Made by a program: the position numbers and the translations under genes. DNA of 64,000 nucleotides from Hyposmocoma kahamanoa (taxonomy: Eukaryota > Arthropoda > Insecta > Lepidoptera > Cosmopterigidae). Shown here piece by piece: positions 1 to 16,931 of this stretch. The notes under the pieces were generated by a model, which ran no database searches, had not been told where the DNA came from, and worked only from the letters and a program-made list of their open reading frames with translations. Position 1 is the stretch's first letter, and the number at the start of each line of letters is the position of its first letter. The stretch spans positions 8,122,976 to 8,186,975 of the forward strand of contig NW_020653945.1 in NCBI RefSeq assembly GCF_003589595.1. Direction: 5' to 3'.

Positions 1-40
1 ACGGCGCTATCGATGTTATTGTTTGTCTGTTGAATCTCTT

Positions 41-295
41 TTAGATTTGAAGTAATCGATTGGAGTTCTTTTTGCTTTTGCATAAGAGAGAAGATATCAT
101 GGTTTTCATCTCCTCCTTAAAGTTAATCAGTTCCGTAGATACATCATCGTCCCTATTTTTTTTATTACGTTTAGAAACGTTTCTGTAGGGTGTACTTTCC
201 GAGTCCGACAGGGCTCCGTCCATATTCAGTGACACAGAGGAGTCAGTATTAGTAGTAGTTGGCTTGAGTTTTTTTGGACTATGTCGAAGTGGCAT
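41..295 (-). pseudogene. ORF1-like remnant of a non-LTR retroelement
   Basis: An 84-codon frame begins with a basic, Ser/Thr/Pro-rich head (MPLRHSPKKLKP) followed by an acidic and helical stretch (LINFKEEMKTMISSLL). After about position 115 the continuation lies in another frame, reading MQKQKELQSITSNLKEIQQ and then TNNNID toward the window edge. This coiled-coil text resembles the ORF1-like proteins that accompany lepidopteran non-LTR elements. The frame change and truncation by the window edge mean it is a broken or incomplete copy. The family assignment rests on resemblance only. Confidence 0.45.
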
Positions 296-299
296 GTTA

Positions 300-1000
300 C
301 AGGGTTTATTCCAAATACCTGAGTTATATTACAAGTTAATTAGTCAATTCTAATTCTAGAAAGTCAATCCAAGTTCCTAATATTTGTGTAACAAATTTTA
401 CTAGGCGGTGGATCGCAGAAGTTGTTCGCTTCACAGAAAAACAACAGATCTCAAATACTGGTCACTCGTCAAGCATAACCATATATTTCCGCAATGCACT
501 CCAGCTAAATTAGAACCCTCTTAAAAATTCAAGTAATAGTATAGGGGTCTCGTTATCTGGTCACCAATCGCCGTTTTTCATATAAAATCACCGTCCATCA
601 ATTCTATCAAGACCTCTCAATGTGTGTAGGGGGTCTCGTTAACTGGCCACTTATTAAAGTTTTCCATATAAAAACGCTGAACGGCAATTCTTTCAAGACC
701 TTCAATTGGAAGTATTGCCAAGTTATAGCGTGCAGGTGAGAAAAGTTTACTCACAGAGTGATTGATCTTTGTAGTAATGTCGTAAAGGCGAAGATCTCTT
801 GCTGTTGTCGGAGGGCAGTACTTTCCCGTGCTGCTCTATTGTTTGTACACTATTACTTAAAATTGATTTTATTTAAAAATGACGCGGAGACAACGTTGCA
901 CACAACCGATCCGCACGGCGGTGAGGAGGCGGCGGTGAGGAGGAAGAGGAGAAGAGTCGTGGTCGGATGGCTCCAGTGAGTACCAGAAAAATCCGAAACC
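300..1000. repeat. Gene-free stretch with an imperfect ~85-bp duplication
   Basis: Two adjacent blocks at about 541-625 and 628-712 share 'ggggtctcgtta.ctgg.cac', then '.catataaaa.c', then 'caattct.tcaagacct'. They look like a diverged head-to-tail duplication. The rest of the interval shows no coding or RNA feature. Confidence 0.45.
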
Positions 1001-2760
1001 TTCGAAAAATGGACTGCATCAGGTGGGACCTCGGCTGCGCGGCAAAAGTATAATACCGGCAGGGTCGTCAAACTAAAAATGGCCGCCACTCTGGGCAGTT
1101 TCTACCAGAAGTGAAAAAAAAATCGAAATTCGAATAAACAAGATGGCCGCCATACAAATTTCGGAGCCTTCTAGCTCGGCGAGTATTGAAGATAGGAGAG
1201 GGTTGCTCGACCAAATTTCATAGAGGACGGCGGGGGCCAACTGCTGATGACAAATTTTTTTCAAGATGGCCGACTCAAAATGGGGGCCCAAAAAAAGTGC
1301 TCCGATCCGGCTGAAATTTGGCATGCGGCCGTGTATGGGGGCCCACAATACGAAATTGCTTTCAAAATTTCGATTCCGCCATTTTCCAAGATGGCACCAT
1401 ACCTGTGAATTTTCTGCCCCTTGGCGTTATTTTTCTTCTATAATACGGGCGGGTGGGTAAAAATGATGTAGGGCAATTATGGTTGGACGGGTATGAGAAG
1501 TATCAAAAGGTACCGTAATCTTCGGCAAGTGTTCCGCATCAGGTGGGACCCCAGCTGCCCGGCTAAGGTATGCATGTATCTTGGTTCAGTCTCCAAACAA
1601 ATGTTTATCCACACCCTGGGCAGTTTCTACAGGGAGTGAAAAAAAAATCAAAGTTCGAAAAACAAAATGGCCGCCATACAAACTTTGGGGGCCTGTATCT
1701 CGGAAACTGTTGGAGATAGGTAGATAATGTTCAAACTAATATAATAGAGGGCGACAGGAGCCAACTGCTTGTCGAAATAATTTTTCAAAATGGCCGATTC
1801 AAGATGGCGGCCCGTCAAAAAGGTACTCCGATCCGGCTGAAATTTTATATTCTTCCATGTTTGGGAGCCCGTAATACGGATTTGCGGTCAAATTCTTGAT
1901 TCCGCCACTTTCCAATATGGCCGCCATATATTTTCCACAGACCACTATGTTCCGAGGCCTACATCTCGGCGAGTGTTGGAGATAGATGAGAGGCGCTCAA
2001 ACAAGTGTCGTAACAGAATAGTACGAGCTGATTGCAGGTAAAAAAATTTCAAAACGGCGCACTCAAAATGAAATAAAACTGCTCCGATCCGACTGAAATT
2101 TGACATCCGATCGCGTATGGAGGCTCGTAGTATGTATCTGCGAACGACAATGACGACTTAAAAATACGACTTGATGCGATCGTACCAATACACTGATCCC
2201 TCCCACCTAATGTAACCTTACAAAACCAAATCCTGAAACAAAAACTATAACTAGCAAACAGTCACAAACCTAACACAAAGACATCGTGGGCCGCTTTAGT
2301 GGTCCAGCACAACGCGCAAAATGTGGGTAGCTCGATTACTACTGACTGACGTAGACATTTAGGTAACTGTTCTCCCAATAGGAATAGAGATTGTTTAAAA
2401 TGATTTACAGGAATAGTGGCTAGAAGGGGGATCAGGTGGGACAGAGGCTGTTCGCTCAATTATCGGAGATGGGCACATGATTCTCAAATAAAAGTTGTCA
2501 AGGATCATGGTCAGGTTCTACCAGAACCGAAAGTGTTCTGATATGACGAATTCAAGATGGCGACCATACGAAATTGACTATTCTGAATCTTCGCAGCTGT
2601 CAATGATATTCGACTGGTTTGTTCTGAGATATTTAAGGATACAACTCGACGCGATCATATCAACTACCCCTACATATAACTAAACTGGAGCAGTCAATAA
2701 CCCTGCTTCCTCCCATCCAAACTCAACCAAAGAGGATTCTCTACTGAAATATGAAGTTTA
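1000..2760. repeat. Diverged satellite-like array, ~525-bp period
   Basis: Two long units can be aligned by eye from 'gtttctac..g.agtgaaaaaaaaatc' at about 1096 and 1621. Each contains, in order, 'aaatggccgccatacaaa', 'gatccggctgaaatt' and 'cgccattttccaagatggc'-type blocks, giving a period near 525 bp. A decayed third unit follows to about 2760. Short frames here (for example 1073-1348) are translations of the repeat. The array resumes beyond the transposon at 2826-5639. Confidence 0.7.
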
Positions 2761-2825
2761 ACTCCTAACCTGTTACACGAGTCTCAAAGAAAGCCCTCGC
2801 GCAACGCGCGTCTTCTAGTTATATA

Positions 2826-5639
2826 CAGGGTGTCCCAAAAATAACACGCCAGAGCGACACTGGGTAGATGAGCTATATACCTACCAGAAAAAAATAATTT
2901 GACCTTAGTAAAAGTCTTAGTTTGCGAGATATTTGCACTTTTTTATTTTTTTGGAATAACTCTACTTTTTGTTGAGTTTATTGCTACTATTGCCAGGGTT
3001 AGGTCCAGATGGTAGTTGTTTTTATTTTTCAGGTAACCTGAATAGTTTTTCCAGGTACTGCAACTAATATTTTATCTGATAAATGTCATAAAATGTGAAA
3101 AAAGTTATTAATTTGGTATACCTCGTACCCTTGTAAAAAGTTAAACGTTAACTTTGAATAGCTAGTGTGAAAAAAAAATGTATGAAACTGAATTTGCAAA
3201 TGATCTTAATAATTGCTCCACTTAATGCAGAATCAGGAATGGTACAATATTATTGAGATTTTTCACAAGAACATAGTCATTTAATTTATTTTTCGTCATA
3301 ACACCCTACCAGCCTAATCAGTTTCTAGACAAAATTAAATTTAAACTTTTAAATTAATTAATTGCTAAGCGCTAGGTAACGGCGCATCAATCTTTTTCCC
3401 ACGCTGTATTCGTAATAAAGGAGTGAGATAGTTACTAGGCTTTTCTTTCTCTCTCTGAACTGGTACAAACAAACTATGACAAATCAAACTTCCCAAAAGC
3501 ATGCGGATTTAGCTACTAATATCGTGGTAGAGTGCCTTTGTGTGTCGCTTGATTTGTCGCCGTTTTTACTTAATGGAAAATAAAACAATACAATTTAAAT
3601 AATGTAATTTTTATTAGATATTATAGCAAGTGTTCAAACTGCCTCCCTCTGACTCTAATGCACATGCGACATCTTTTGACGAATGAGCTTCTGAGACGCC
3701 TCAAACTCATTTGAGAAATTTCTCGAGCTGCTTCATAGACTTGTCGTCGTAGTTCGGTTTCTGTAGTGATAGCTTTGGAGTAAACTTTATCTTTTAAGCA
3801 CCCCAATAGAAGAAGTCGAGGGGGTTCAGATCAGGTGATCTCGGTGGCCACAAAATTGGTCCCAATCGGCCAATCCATCTTCGTGGGAACGTCTGGTCGA
3901 GGTGCGTTCGGACGTCGCGAGCGTAGTGGGCTAGACACCCATCATTTTGAAACCACATTCTTCTTAGTAATGCTATTGGCACATCTTCGAGAAAATTTGG
4001 CAAATGGTTTTGTAAAAACTCTAAATAATTTTCGCCATTTAGAGTCGGAGGCAGTTCATCTGGACCAAATATTTCCCCATTGAATATTCCGGTCCATAAA
4101 TTAATTTTAAAGTGGTGTTGAGACCGATCTTCTCTTCTCTCGTGCGGGTTCTCTAACTGCCAGCTATGGATATTGTGGAGGTTTACATAGCCATCTCTGC
4201 GACATGCTGATTCATCACTCCACAAAATCGTATTAAAAAAGTTGGAGTCTTCACTGTGCTTTTGAAGCATTTGTTGACAAAACTGTACGCGTTTAGCGTA
4301 ATCGATCGGCAGTAAAGTTTGAACTCTCTGAATATGGTATGGGTGGTATCGGTGCCTTTTTAAAATTCGCTGTGCCGTAGACTTTGAAATGCCAGTCCGT
4401 CTTTCTATCAGGCGAACTGAAGTGGACGGATCTCTTGACACTTCCTGCAAAACTATTTCGTCTGCGACGGTACGAGGTCTGCCTCCACCACGATGGCCAG
4501 GGTTCCTACCCTCTCTGTATGCAGCATCCACTCTTATTATGGTCTCATGGGTCGGTGGCCTACGGTTAGGAAATCTTACCGCATACAATCTTGCTGCTAA
4601 TCTTGCATTTAACGATACGATGCCGCGAGCAGAAACACGTCTAGTTTCGCCGTAAATTAGGTACATGTCACCGTAATCACTATGGGTGAATTCAGGGTTT
4701 GCTCCAACGATATTCTGTTGATCTGCCATTTTAACTGTATAAAGGCAGTATCCGGAGGCATAGCCGTCGATCACACACAAACAACACGGTCCAAATAGTA
4801 AGCAAATCAGGGTCCAAAGTAATGCCAAGTTATTGATATGATTACTAAAAAACCTTTTCCGATCGTTATCAAATCAAAGTCCAAAGTGATGCCAAGTCGT
4901 CGAAAGTGTAGAAACGGAAGCAGCGATAAAACGAAAAACGCGTACGTAGCACAAAACACAAAGGTATGTACTAACGGGTACTACGGGCCCAACCCGACCC
5001 GATCCCACCTGGCGACCGATACCGAGAGAGATAACAAATAAGGGTCATACCTCTCGCTCATTTTTTACTACCTGGGGCCTAGCGACAGAGTAGTTAGTCA
5101 TAAAGCTCAATAATTTAACACAATTTTTGTTTAGAAACCAATTCGGCTAGAAGGGTGTTGATGTCGAAAAAAAATTAAATGACTAAGTTCTTGTCAAAAA
5201 TTTCAATAATATTGTACAATTCCTGATTCTGCATTAAGTGGAGTAGTTTTTAAGATCGTTTATAAATTCAGTTTCATACAATTTTTTTTTTCACACTAGC
5301 TATTCAAAGTTAATGTTTAACTTTTAAACAAGGGTACGAGGTATACCAAATTAATCACTTTTTTCATAGTTTATGATATTTCTCAGTAAAATATTAGTTG
5401 CTGTACCTGGAAAAACTATTCAGAATACTCGAAAAATAAAAATAACAACCATCTCGAGCTAACCATGGCAATAATAGCATAAAACCCAACAAAGAGTAGA
5501 GTTTTTGCAAAAAAATAAAAAAGGGCCTATATCTCGAAAACTAAAAGACTTTTACTAGGGTCAAAATATTTTTTTCTGGTAGGTATATAGCTCACCTACC
5601 CACAGTGTCGCTCTGGCGTGTTATTTTTGGGACACCCTG
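2826..5639. mobile_element. Tc1/mariner-type transposon with ~510-bp inverted repeats
   Basis: The left end starts cagggtgtcccaaaaataac and the right end is its complement. The element is flanked by TA dinucleotides (2824-2825 and 5640-5641), as expected for the IS630-Tc1-mariner superfamily. The two ends stay alignable inward to about 3335 and 5130, so the terminal inverted repeats are about 510 bp, far longer than the ~30 bp of classical mariners. A transposase gene lies between them on the minus strand. The element sits inside the 'atggccgcc' array, so it inserted after the array formed. Confidence 0.9.
3621..4729 (-). pseudogene. Frameshifted Tc1/mariner-like transposase
   Basis: The likely start is the internal Met at 4729 (MADQQNIVGANPEF). 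The frame opens further upstream, but those residues look untranslated. Residues ~10-65 (SDYGDMYLIYGE and RLYAVRFPNRRPPTHETI) resemble the DUF4817 helix-turn-helix seen in many insect elements. A second HTH follows (STAQRILKRHRYHPYHIQ), then the catalytic core with putative Asp residues in WSDES, QNDGCLAHY and RSPDLNPLDFFYWG; the last two have 36 residues between them. Near 3800 the frame stops just after FYWG, and the C-terminal ~60 residues continue in another frame from GCLKDKVYSK. One base appears lost, so this copy cannot make a full protein. Confidence 0.85.
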
Positions 5640-5699
5640 TATATAAAGCTACAAGTTCTTACTCACTGATAGAAATAGAACGCATACTTTCTGATATGG

Positions 5700-6830
5700 T
5701 GGAAAAAAAATATTTATACCGTTGTACGAGGATAGGCTCCAAAGCAAAGAATCAAATATGAGAGGATGAATATGGAAAATATGAGAGTGATCAACGGCCT
5801 GCAAAAACTATAATATATGGAGTGAATATTTGTGCATTTTTATGAAGTACACCCTGGTCAATTTCCGCGGGAAGTAAAAAATGTTCGAAATTCAAATAAA
5901 CAAGATGGCCGCCATACAAATTTCAAAGCCTCCTATCACGGAAACTATTAGATCTCTAATAGAAGGAATGTCATAGAGGGTAACACTGGTCAACTGCCAG
6001 AGTTAAAAAAAATCAAGATGGCGATTTCAAAATGGCGGCCGAAGTAAAACTTGCTTCGATCCGGCTGAAAATTAGCATGCGAGGGTCTTTAGGAGTCCTT
6101 AATCAAAATTGGGGGTCAAAAATTTCTTTTCGCCACTTTTTAATATGGCTGCTACATAAGTGTTTTTTTCGTTAAAAGAAGCTGCCGAAAGAGATTTGCT
6201 CTGATTCGACTGAAAATTGGCATTGGCATGAAGGCTACTAGAAATGCCGGATAATAATTTGTGCTCAAAATTTGTTTTTCGCTATTTTCAAATATGGCCG
6301 TCATAGAAGCGTTCGTTGGCGGCAGAAAAAAAATTGCTCATTTTTGAAAATTGGCATATGGGGGTCTCTAGGAGTGCTTGATAATAATTTGGGATCAAAA
6401 TTGGTTTTTCGCCATTTTTAAATATGACTGCCATACAAACTTTTTTAGTGGCAAATAAAAATTTGCACTAATTCGATTGAAAATGGACATGTCGGGGTCT
6501 TTATGAATGTTTAATAATAATTAGCGGTTAAAATTTATTTTTCACCATTTTTCAATATGGCTATCATATAAACTTTTTTGGCGATAGATACAAATTTCTT
6601 CTAATTCGACTGAAAATGACATGGCATCATAATTTGGGGTAAAAATTTTGTTTCCGCTGTTCTTCGATATACGTAGCCGTAATTTATTTATGTAACTTGC
6701 TTTGCTCGAACTGAAAATTAGCACGAAAAGATTTCTAAGATTGTTTGATAATAATTAGTGGTCATAATCACATAATATATTTTTGTAATTTTTAAATATG
6801 GCCGCCATCCAAGAGCTTTTTTTTTAAACA
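5700..6830. repeat. Continuation of the satellite-like array, ~130-bp sub-period
   Basis: Beyond the transposon the 'aacaagatggccgccatacaaattt' unit reappears at about 5900. It then decays into shorter units marked by 'aatatgg.c(g/t).cat' at about 6122-6150, 6292, 6422, 6555 and 6797, each preceded by 'gattcgactgaaaat.g.cat' and 'aataattagcggt'. Spacing is about 110-140 bp. No host gene is seen. Confidence 0.65.
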
Positions 6831-7134
6831 AAGTCAAGAGTCAAAGTAATTATATACGGAGGCGTAATAGATTACGAGTACAAGATCTCACAATTGTAAA
6901 AATGTAAGGCATACTTCCAGATGTAGTGGAAATGAGATACTTATTATAGCGTCGTTGTATCTCAACCATATCTGTTAGATTCCATTTTCTAAAAGCTATG
7001 CCAACGAGAAGTATTTAGGGGGGAAAAAATGCCAAACTACTGCTGAATTTCCTGTACTATGAATACCAAAACAACGATAATCCAGAATACTCAGACCAAA
7101 ACCAACTTAGAAATGTTCGTTTCTTAAATTGGCC

Positions 7135-7215
7135 CAAATCGGGAATCGACCTCCTCATCAAGCGCCCATAGTACTAACTGCTCTGCCACCGAAGAGCATA
7201 AACACACCCCGTAAA
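7135..7215 (-). repeat. tRNA-like head of a SINE
   Basis: Read on the minus strand, 'ggtggcagagcagttag' fits an A box and 'aggtcgattcccg' fits a B box, about 30 bases apart. The flanking sequence does not fold into a full cloverleaf with paired acceptor arms, and a long tail follows toward 7020. I read it as a tRNA-derived SINE and not a functional tRNA gene. Confidence 0.45.
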
Positions 7216-7738
7216 CTGAACCCGACCACGCGCCGCAGGCCGAGGGCCGAGGGGTACAGGTCTCGTTGTAGATAAAGTTACAAAACCTTTTATGTAACTG
7301 TTAATTTGGGTTTATTACATAATACAGCTTTAAATGTTAATTTGATTATTGTGAGAATTGAACTGAGTAATCAAACCCAGAAATGGGTTTGTAAATTCTT
7401 ATTTCCATAGAGCAACCCCTGTACAAGATCCAGTTAGTAACAGTACAAAAATTCTGCGAATGTTGATCTCCAAATCTCCAAAAGACAATTTTTTTCCCAG
7501 TAACAGTAACACTAACATTATTAGAGGCCTAGTTCCATGTAACCTACTTGTAAAATCAGGTCCTTTAAATAAATAGCCTACTTAAGAATTTTTTTTTGTG
7601 TTTTATTTCTTCATTGGGACTCGAAATAAGGTAACTAGTACTAGTGTTATATTATCTGTGTTAACTTATGTATTTTATTTTACACAGTATTTTACGAATA
7701 TTAGAGCATCACGCATAAATATAGTCATTTGTATTTTC

Positions 7739-13179
<5,441 letters not shown>

Positions 13180-13439
13180 TGAGTCTCCTAATATTACACT
13201 TTAATAGCAAACACAAGTAACCTCTTATTATGTTTAGGAGGTTTAGGAGCACTCAAATGTGGTGCACTTTTAGCGCACAAGAGAGACCATACAAATTACA
13301 AACTTACAAACTTCGTAGAAATAAAAATCAGATAAACATTCCCCGTGAGAGCACGTCCCCCTCTCCGTTTCACTTTTTTTTTTGGTTTTCGCACGTTTTT
13401 CGCGGTTAGCGTTTCAGCCATTTACAAACTACTCCACTG

Positions 13440-14340
13440 GTCATGGTCAGTCTATGCGCTTAAACGTTATAAACGACTTTTTAAGCGTCACACTAAAAAG
13501 CGTGTGAAAAGTGTTTTTACAAGCACGCTTTTTAAACGTACGTTTTAACGTTAAAAAAATAAGCAGGTTTTTCCATTTCAACGGTTAACAACGCATAATA
13601 ACGCATAGAATGATAGTTTCATATCAAACGAGCTGTCACGAGTGAGGCAAAAATCAAATTCATGTAGGCTAGTTTTAGTAGCAGGTTAATTTTCGGTTTT
13701 AGTGAATATTTATATAAAAATACAAGTTGAAACGCGTTACTTCCTTGTGGAATGTGATGTTAGTATCTATTTTATGTTTGTCTGACGTATTGTTACACTC
13801 ATTTACCGCACATTTCGTCATTTTTATCTAAAATTCTTGAGCTGTTCGCGTTGCAAGTTGACCTTGAGGACTGAAGGCCCGCCCGCTCGTGTAGGCCCAT
13901 TGGGAGCGCTTCAATTTGCCTCACTTAGCATGTGCGGACTAGATTCCTATGCGTTATTATTCTAAGGTTAACTACTACAAAAGTTAAACAACTTATGTTT
14001 TTGAACGCTTTTAAACGCCAATGAACAAAATGGTAATATAATAATGTTATAATTAAAATGTTTATGTTGTACGGTTTAAAAATAATTGGTTATTTTTCAA
14101 AAAAACTTATCTTAAAACCTTTAGTGGTATACTCTTGCGTTTCGCTCTCAACACAACGTTGCAAGCTTTTTTAACATAAAAGTGTATGCGCTTAAACGTT
14201 TTCTAAACGATTTTGGTAGCTTCAAACTGAAAAGCATTTATATATGTGAAAAAGCCTTAGAGGATGGAAAAAAATAAAAGAAAAAAGCACGCTTTCTTTT
14301 AAAAAGCATAACGTTTAAACGTTTAAAAAAATCTGTGATA
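13440..14340. repeat. Direct repeats rich in 'cttaaacgtt' around the MITE
   Basis: 'tatgcgcttaaacgtt..aaacga' occurs at about 13453 and again at about 14186, each followed within ~120 bp by 'gcacgctttt...aaa.cgta..gttt'. The blocks look like parts of one older repeat split by the insertion at 13590-13965. The 13345-13548 frame is a translation of it. Confidence 0.4.
13590..13965. repeat. MITE flanked by a 7-bp duplication GGTTAAC
   Basis: GGTTAAC occurs directly before (13583-13589) and after (13966-13972) the interval. The inner ends are near complements: 'aataacgcatagaatgatag...gtgaggcaaaaatc' on the left and, read inward from the right, 'aataacgcataggaatctag...gtgaggcaaattg'. This gives diverged terminal inverted repeats of about 60-70 bp. 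No coding frame is present. The superfamily is undetermined; a 7-8 bp duplication fits hAT or P-like elements, and TTAA inside it also allows piggyBac. Confidence 0.6.
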
Positions 14341-14376
14341 TTGTTGAGTAATTTTCCGAAAAATTGGAAAAATATA

Positions 14377-14613
14377 TCGAGTTCTTAGGTTTTCGCGATT
14401 ATTACACATAGGAAATGAAACTATTTTTCCGGATTTAAGTCGCGTATATTTGTTTTTTCAAACAAACCGACGTTTCGGGCCCTTTACAGGTCCCATGTCA
14501 ACCGTGACCATTGGACCTAACACAAACTACCCTAAAGGGCCCGAAACGTCGGTTTGTTTGAAAAAACAAATATACGCGATTTAAATCCGGAAAAATAGTT
14601 TCATTTCCTATGG
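14377..14613. repeat. Head-to-head palindrome of Penelope-like element ends
   Basis: Left arm 'ggaaatgaaactatttttcc' through 'aaacaaaccgacgtttcggg' and on to 'ccctttacaggtcc' is repeated in opposite orientation on the right, ending 'gtttcatttcctatgg'. Each arm is about 100 bp, separated by about 40 bp. The same text bounds the GIY-YIG-bearing fragment at 41839-42554, so the arms are Penelope-like element termini. The first ~30 bases ('atcgagttcttaggttttcg') also match that fragment's other edge. Confidence 0.8.
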
Positions 14614-14964
14614 AAAAATATAATTTCGTAGGCTCATATATGTTCTACGTTTAGAAATATCTTTTGAAGTTTTATGCCACGTACGTACATACAAAATTAA
14701 AATGATTTCACAGCAACGAAAAAACCTTTGTCTTGGCTCCATCGTTTTAACTTTAACTTTTGACGTCTAATGTGGAAAATTATAGGAAAAACATCCGAAA
14801 AAAGTATTTATTTTTCAGAATGATATAATATGATTTTTTCAAAATGGACTTTTTTCCATACTATCCTGTGATCTCACGTCAACAGCACATCAAGCCCTAA
14901 ACTTTTATTCTATGGTCCATCAATGTGTATAGATGTGATAAGACCGTAATATGTATATAGTTTT

Positions 14965-15195
14965 TAACCGACTTCAAAAAAAGGAGGAGTTCTCAATTCG
15001 TCTGTATGTTTTTTTTTGTATGTGTGTTACGTGATAACTCTGCCATTTGTGAACCAATTTGATATGATAACTCTTGTTTTGTTGGAAAGAAGATACCTCA
15101 GACGTGGTCCCATTTAAATTTCAAGAAAATATTCCACCTCTAAGGGTGGCTAGGGGATGAATGACTTTTGAGGTCGTTTTTGTAACCGGAGGTTA
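14965..15195 (+). repeat. Lepidopteran 'aaccgacttcaaaaaa' repeat, copy 1
   Basis: Starts 'ttaaccgacttcaaaaaaag' and runs through 'atattccacctctaagggtg' and 'atgacttttgaggtcg'. Matching blocks occur at 18830-19050 and, inverted and shorter, at 58590-58735. I recognise it as a common repeat of moth and butterfly genomes. It has no coding capacity. Confidence 0.7.
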
Positions 15196-15334
15196 GGATA
15201 GGTTATTGTTTCCATCCTCTAAGAGTTTTTGCGAGTGCGTTTTTCTTTTCTTGTGGCAACTTTATCTATCCCAGTGTGGGGACATTTTTAAGTCGCCAAA
15301 CACTTCTGTCAATACACGTAAAAAAATACCGCCG

Positions 15335-15695
15335 CACTGCGCCCAGTTACGAAGCAAAAGTTATCGCGCGGCCGCCCAGCACCTTCATGTACATTAATTG
15401 CGAATCTGAATTCTATTTACTAGTCAACAACATTTAAATTGCTTTGAATAATACAACCGCGCGGCTGCTGCGCGGGCCACCGCGCCGTCTCAATCAATTT
15501 CAAGCCAGTCTCGCCCTCGTGACCGGGACGCTCATTTAAGTTAAAACGTGAAAGCTAAACAAAGAGAGCGTATTTTGCCATGACAGTTAGACGGACGCGG
15601 TCTAACTGTCATGGCAAAATACGGGACTCCGCTCGAAGGCCGAGAGGCATCCGCACGGGGTGAGCGCGATGAAATTCGTGTCGAATAAATGCGCC
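15335..15695 (-). repeat. GC-rich TIR element, copy 1
   Basis: Bounded by 'actgcgcccagttac' and 'aataaatgcgcccta'. Inside are 'gcgcggccgcc', 'atgtacattaattgcgaatctgaattc' and 'cgctcatttaagttaaaacg', all shared in reverse orientation with 41697-42840. It is GC-rich unlike its surroundings and has no long frame. A perfect hairpin at 15569-15623 lies within it. Confidence 0.65.
15569..15623. repeat. Perfect 24-bp hairpin, 7-nt loop
   Basis: Arms 15569-15592 and 15600-15623 are exact complements ('cgtattttgccatgacag...'). In the sister copy near 41810-41830 this text occurs once, so the second arm is a new inverted duplication. Confidence 0.9.
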
Positions 15696-15819
15696 CTAAA
15701 ACTACCTTTGAATCGATTGTTTCCTTTTCCTTTATCGAAATCACCGCGTCAAGCGCTCTACGAAATGTCATGCGCGCCGTATAAACTTGTAAACAAAAAC
15801 TCCGCCTTGAGACAAGGAT

Positions 15820-15855
15820 AATGAAAGTGCGAAATATTCATTTCGCACTTTCATT
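15820..15855. repeat. Perfect 16-bp hairpin, 4-nt loop
   Basis: 'aatgaaagtgcgaaat' at 15820-15835 and its complement at 15840-15855 flank 'attc'. This is a DNA-level palindrome. It is not followed by a T-run and there is no reason to call it a terminator. Confidence 0.85.
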
Positions 15856-16931
15856 TACAAGAATAACTTGAGTAGTGCAATTTTTACGTCAGATTTATTC
15901 CTTTTTGGTTCTCCTTCCGTCCGTTTTACTGTTGGTTATTTTTTCGAAAAATTTCAAATATGTGTTTGAACATACATCGCCCTTATACTGGGAAAAACAA
16001 TTATTTCACAAAATATCGATCTTGAAGTAAATACAATTGAAATTTCCACGAAGATTTTTTCTTGGGCATACCATGGTCATCCTAGGTAAATTTGTAACTG
16101 TGATTCCACATTTTATATTTTACCGAAATTTGAAAATGTTTGCATTTTACATATACAATTTTTGTGGCGTTATCCTAAATTAAGTGATTTTCTGTCAAAA
16201 TTCCAGATAATTGGTTTTCGCAGTATAACGACGCATGTTCTTCGTTTCGAAATATCTTTTAAAGTTTTATTTAGCGTTAATTATGAAATAAAATTGTATA
16301 AGATGATTTCTCTCTAATAAAATCTCCACTAAAATTGCTGTGCCCAACACAACATTGTCCACAATTGTTTCTCATAGTTATTATCATTTAAAAGTTTTCA
16401 TCTTTGTATTTTTACATTGTTTATGCAATAAAATTACTGATTACTGGATTACTGGTTTGACAACGGCAAGAAACGAAAAAAAAACCTAAATCATTTTCGT
16501 TCAGTTATGTCAATTTTCGACAAGTGTCAACGTCAAATGTGGAAAAATATCCGGAAAAAAAAATATTTTTCTGGAAAAAGTGAAATTTGGAAATTTTTCC
16601 ATGGCCCAACACTGTAAATTTCTTATCTTTTTTTTAACGTTGGCACAAATAATTTTTCTTTTAGAGTTTGTTTATTGCCTTTTAAAAAAAAAACTCTATT
16701 CTCACATTTTTGAACGGAAATGTCATATTTAAAATATTTTGACAAATTTATTTGGCTACCACGTGTGGAGTGGATTATAGTTGTCAGTTTTTTTAGTACC
16801 TTCTCTTTATCAATAAAATTACATAAAAGTCTCTAATTTAACACAATATAATAATACATCTAAGGATACTGTGTTATAAATTCTGTATTCTCTTCTGTAG
16901 TCTGGTTACGAGCATCAGTAACAAAACAACT

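Noticed and set aside
4469..4484. One-mismatch silencer-type site GACGGT-ACGAG-GTCTG
   Set aside because: It lies inside the transposase coding sequence of the Tc1/mariner-type element and is explained by that gene.
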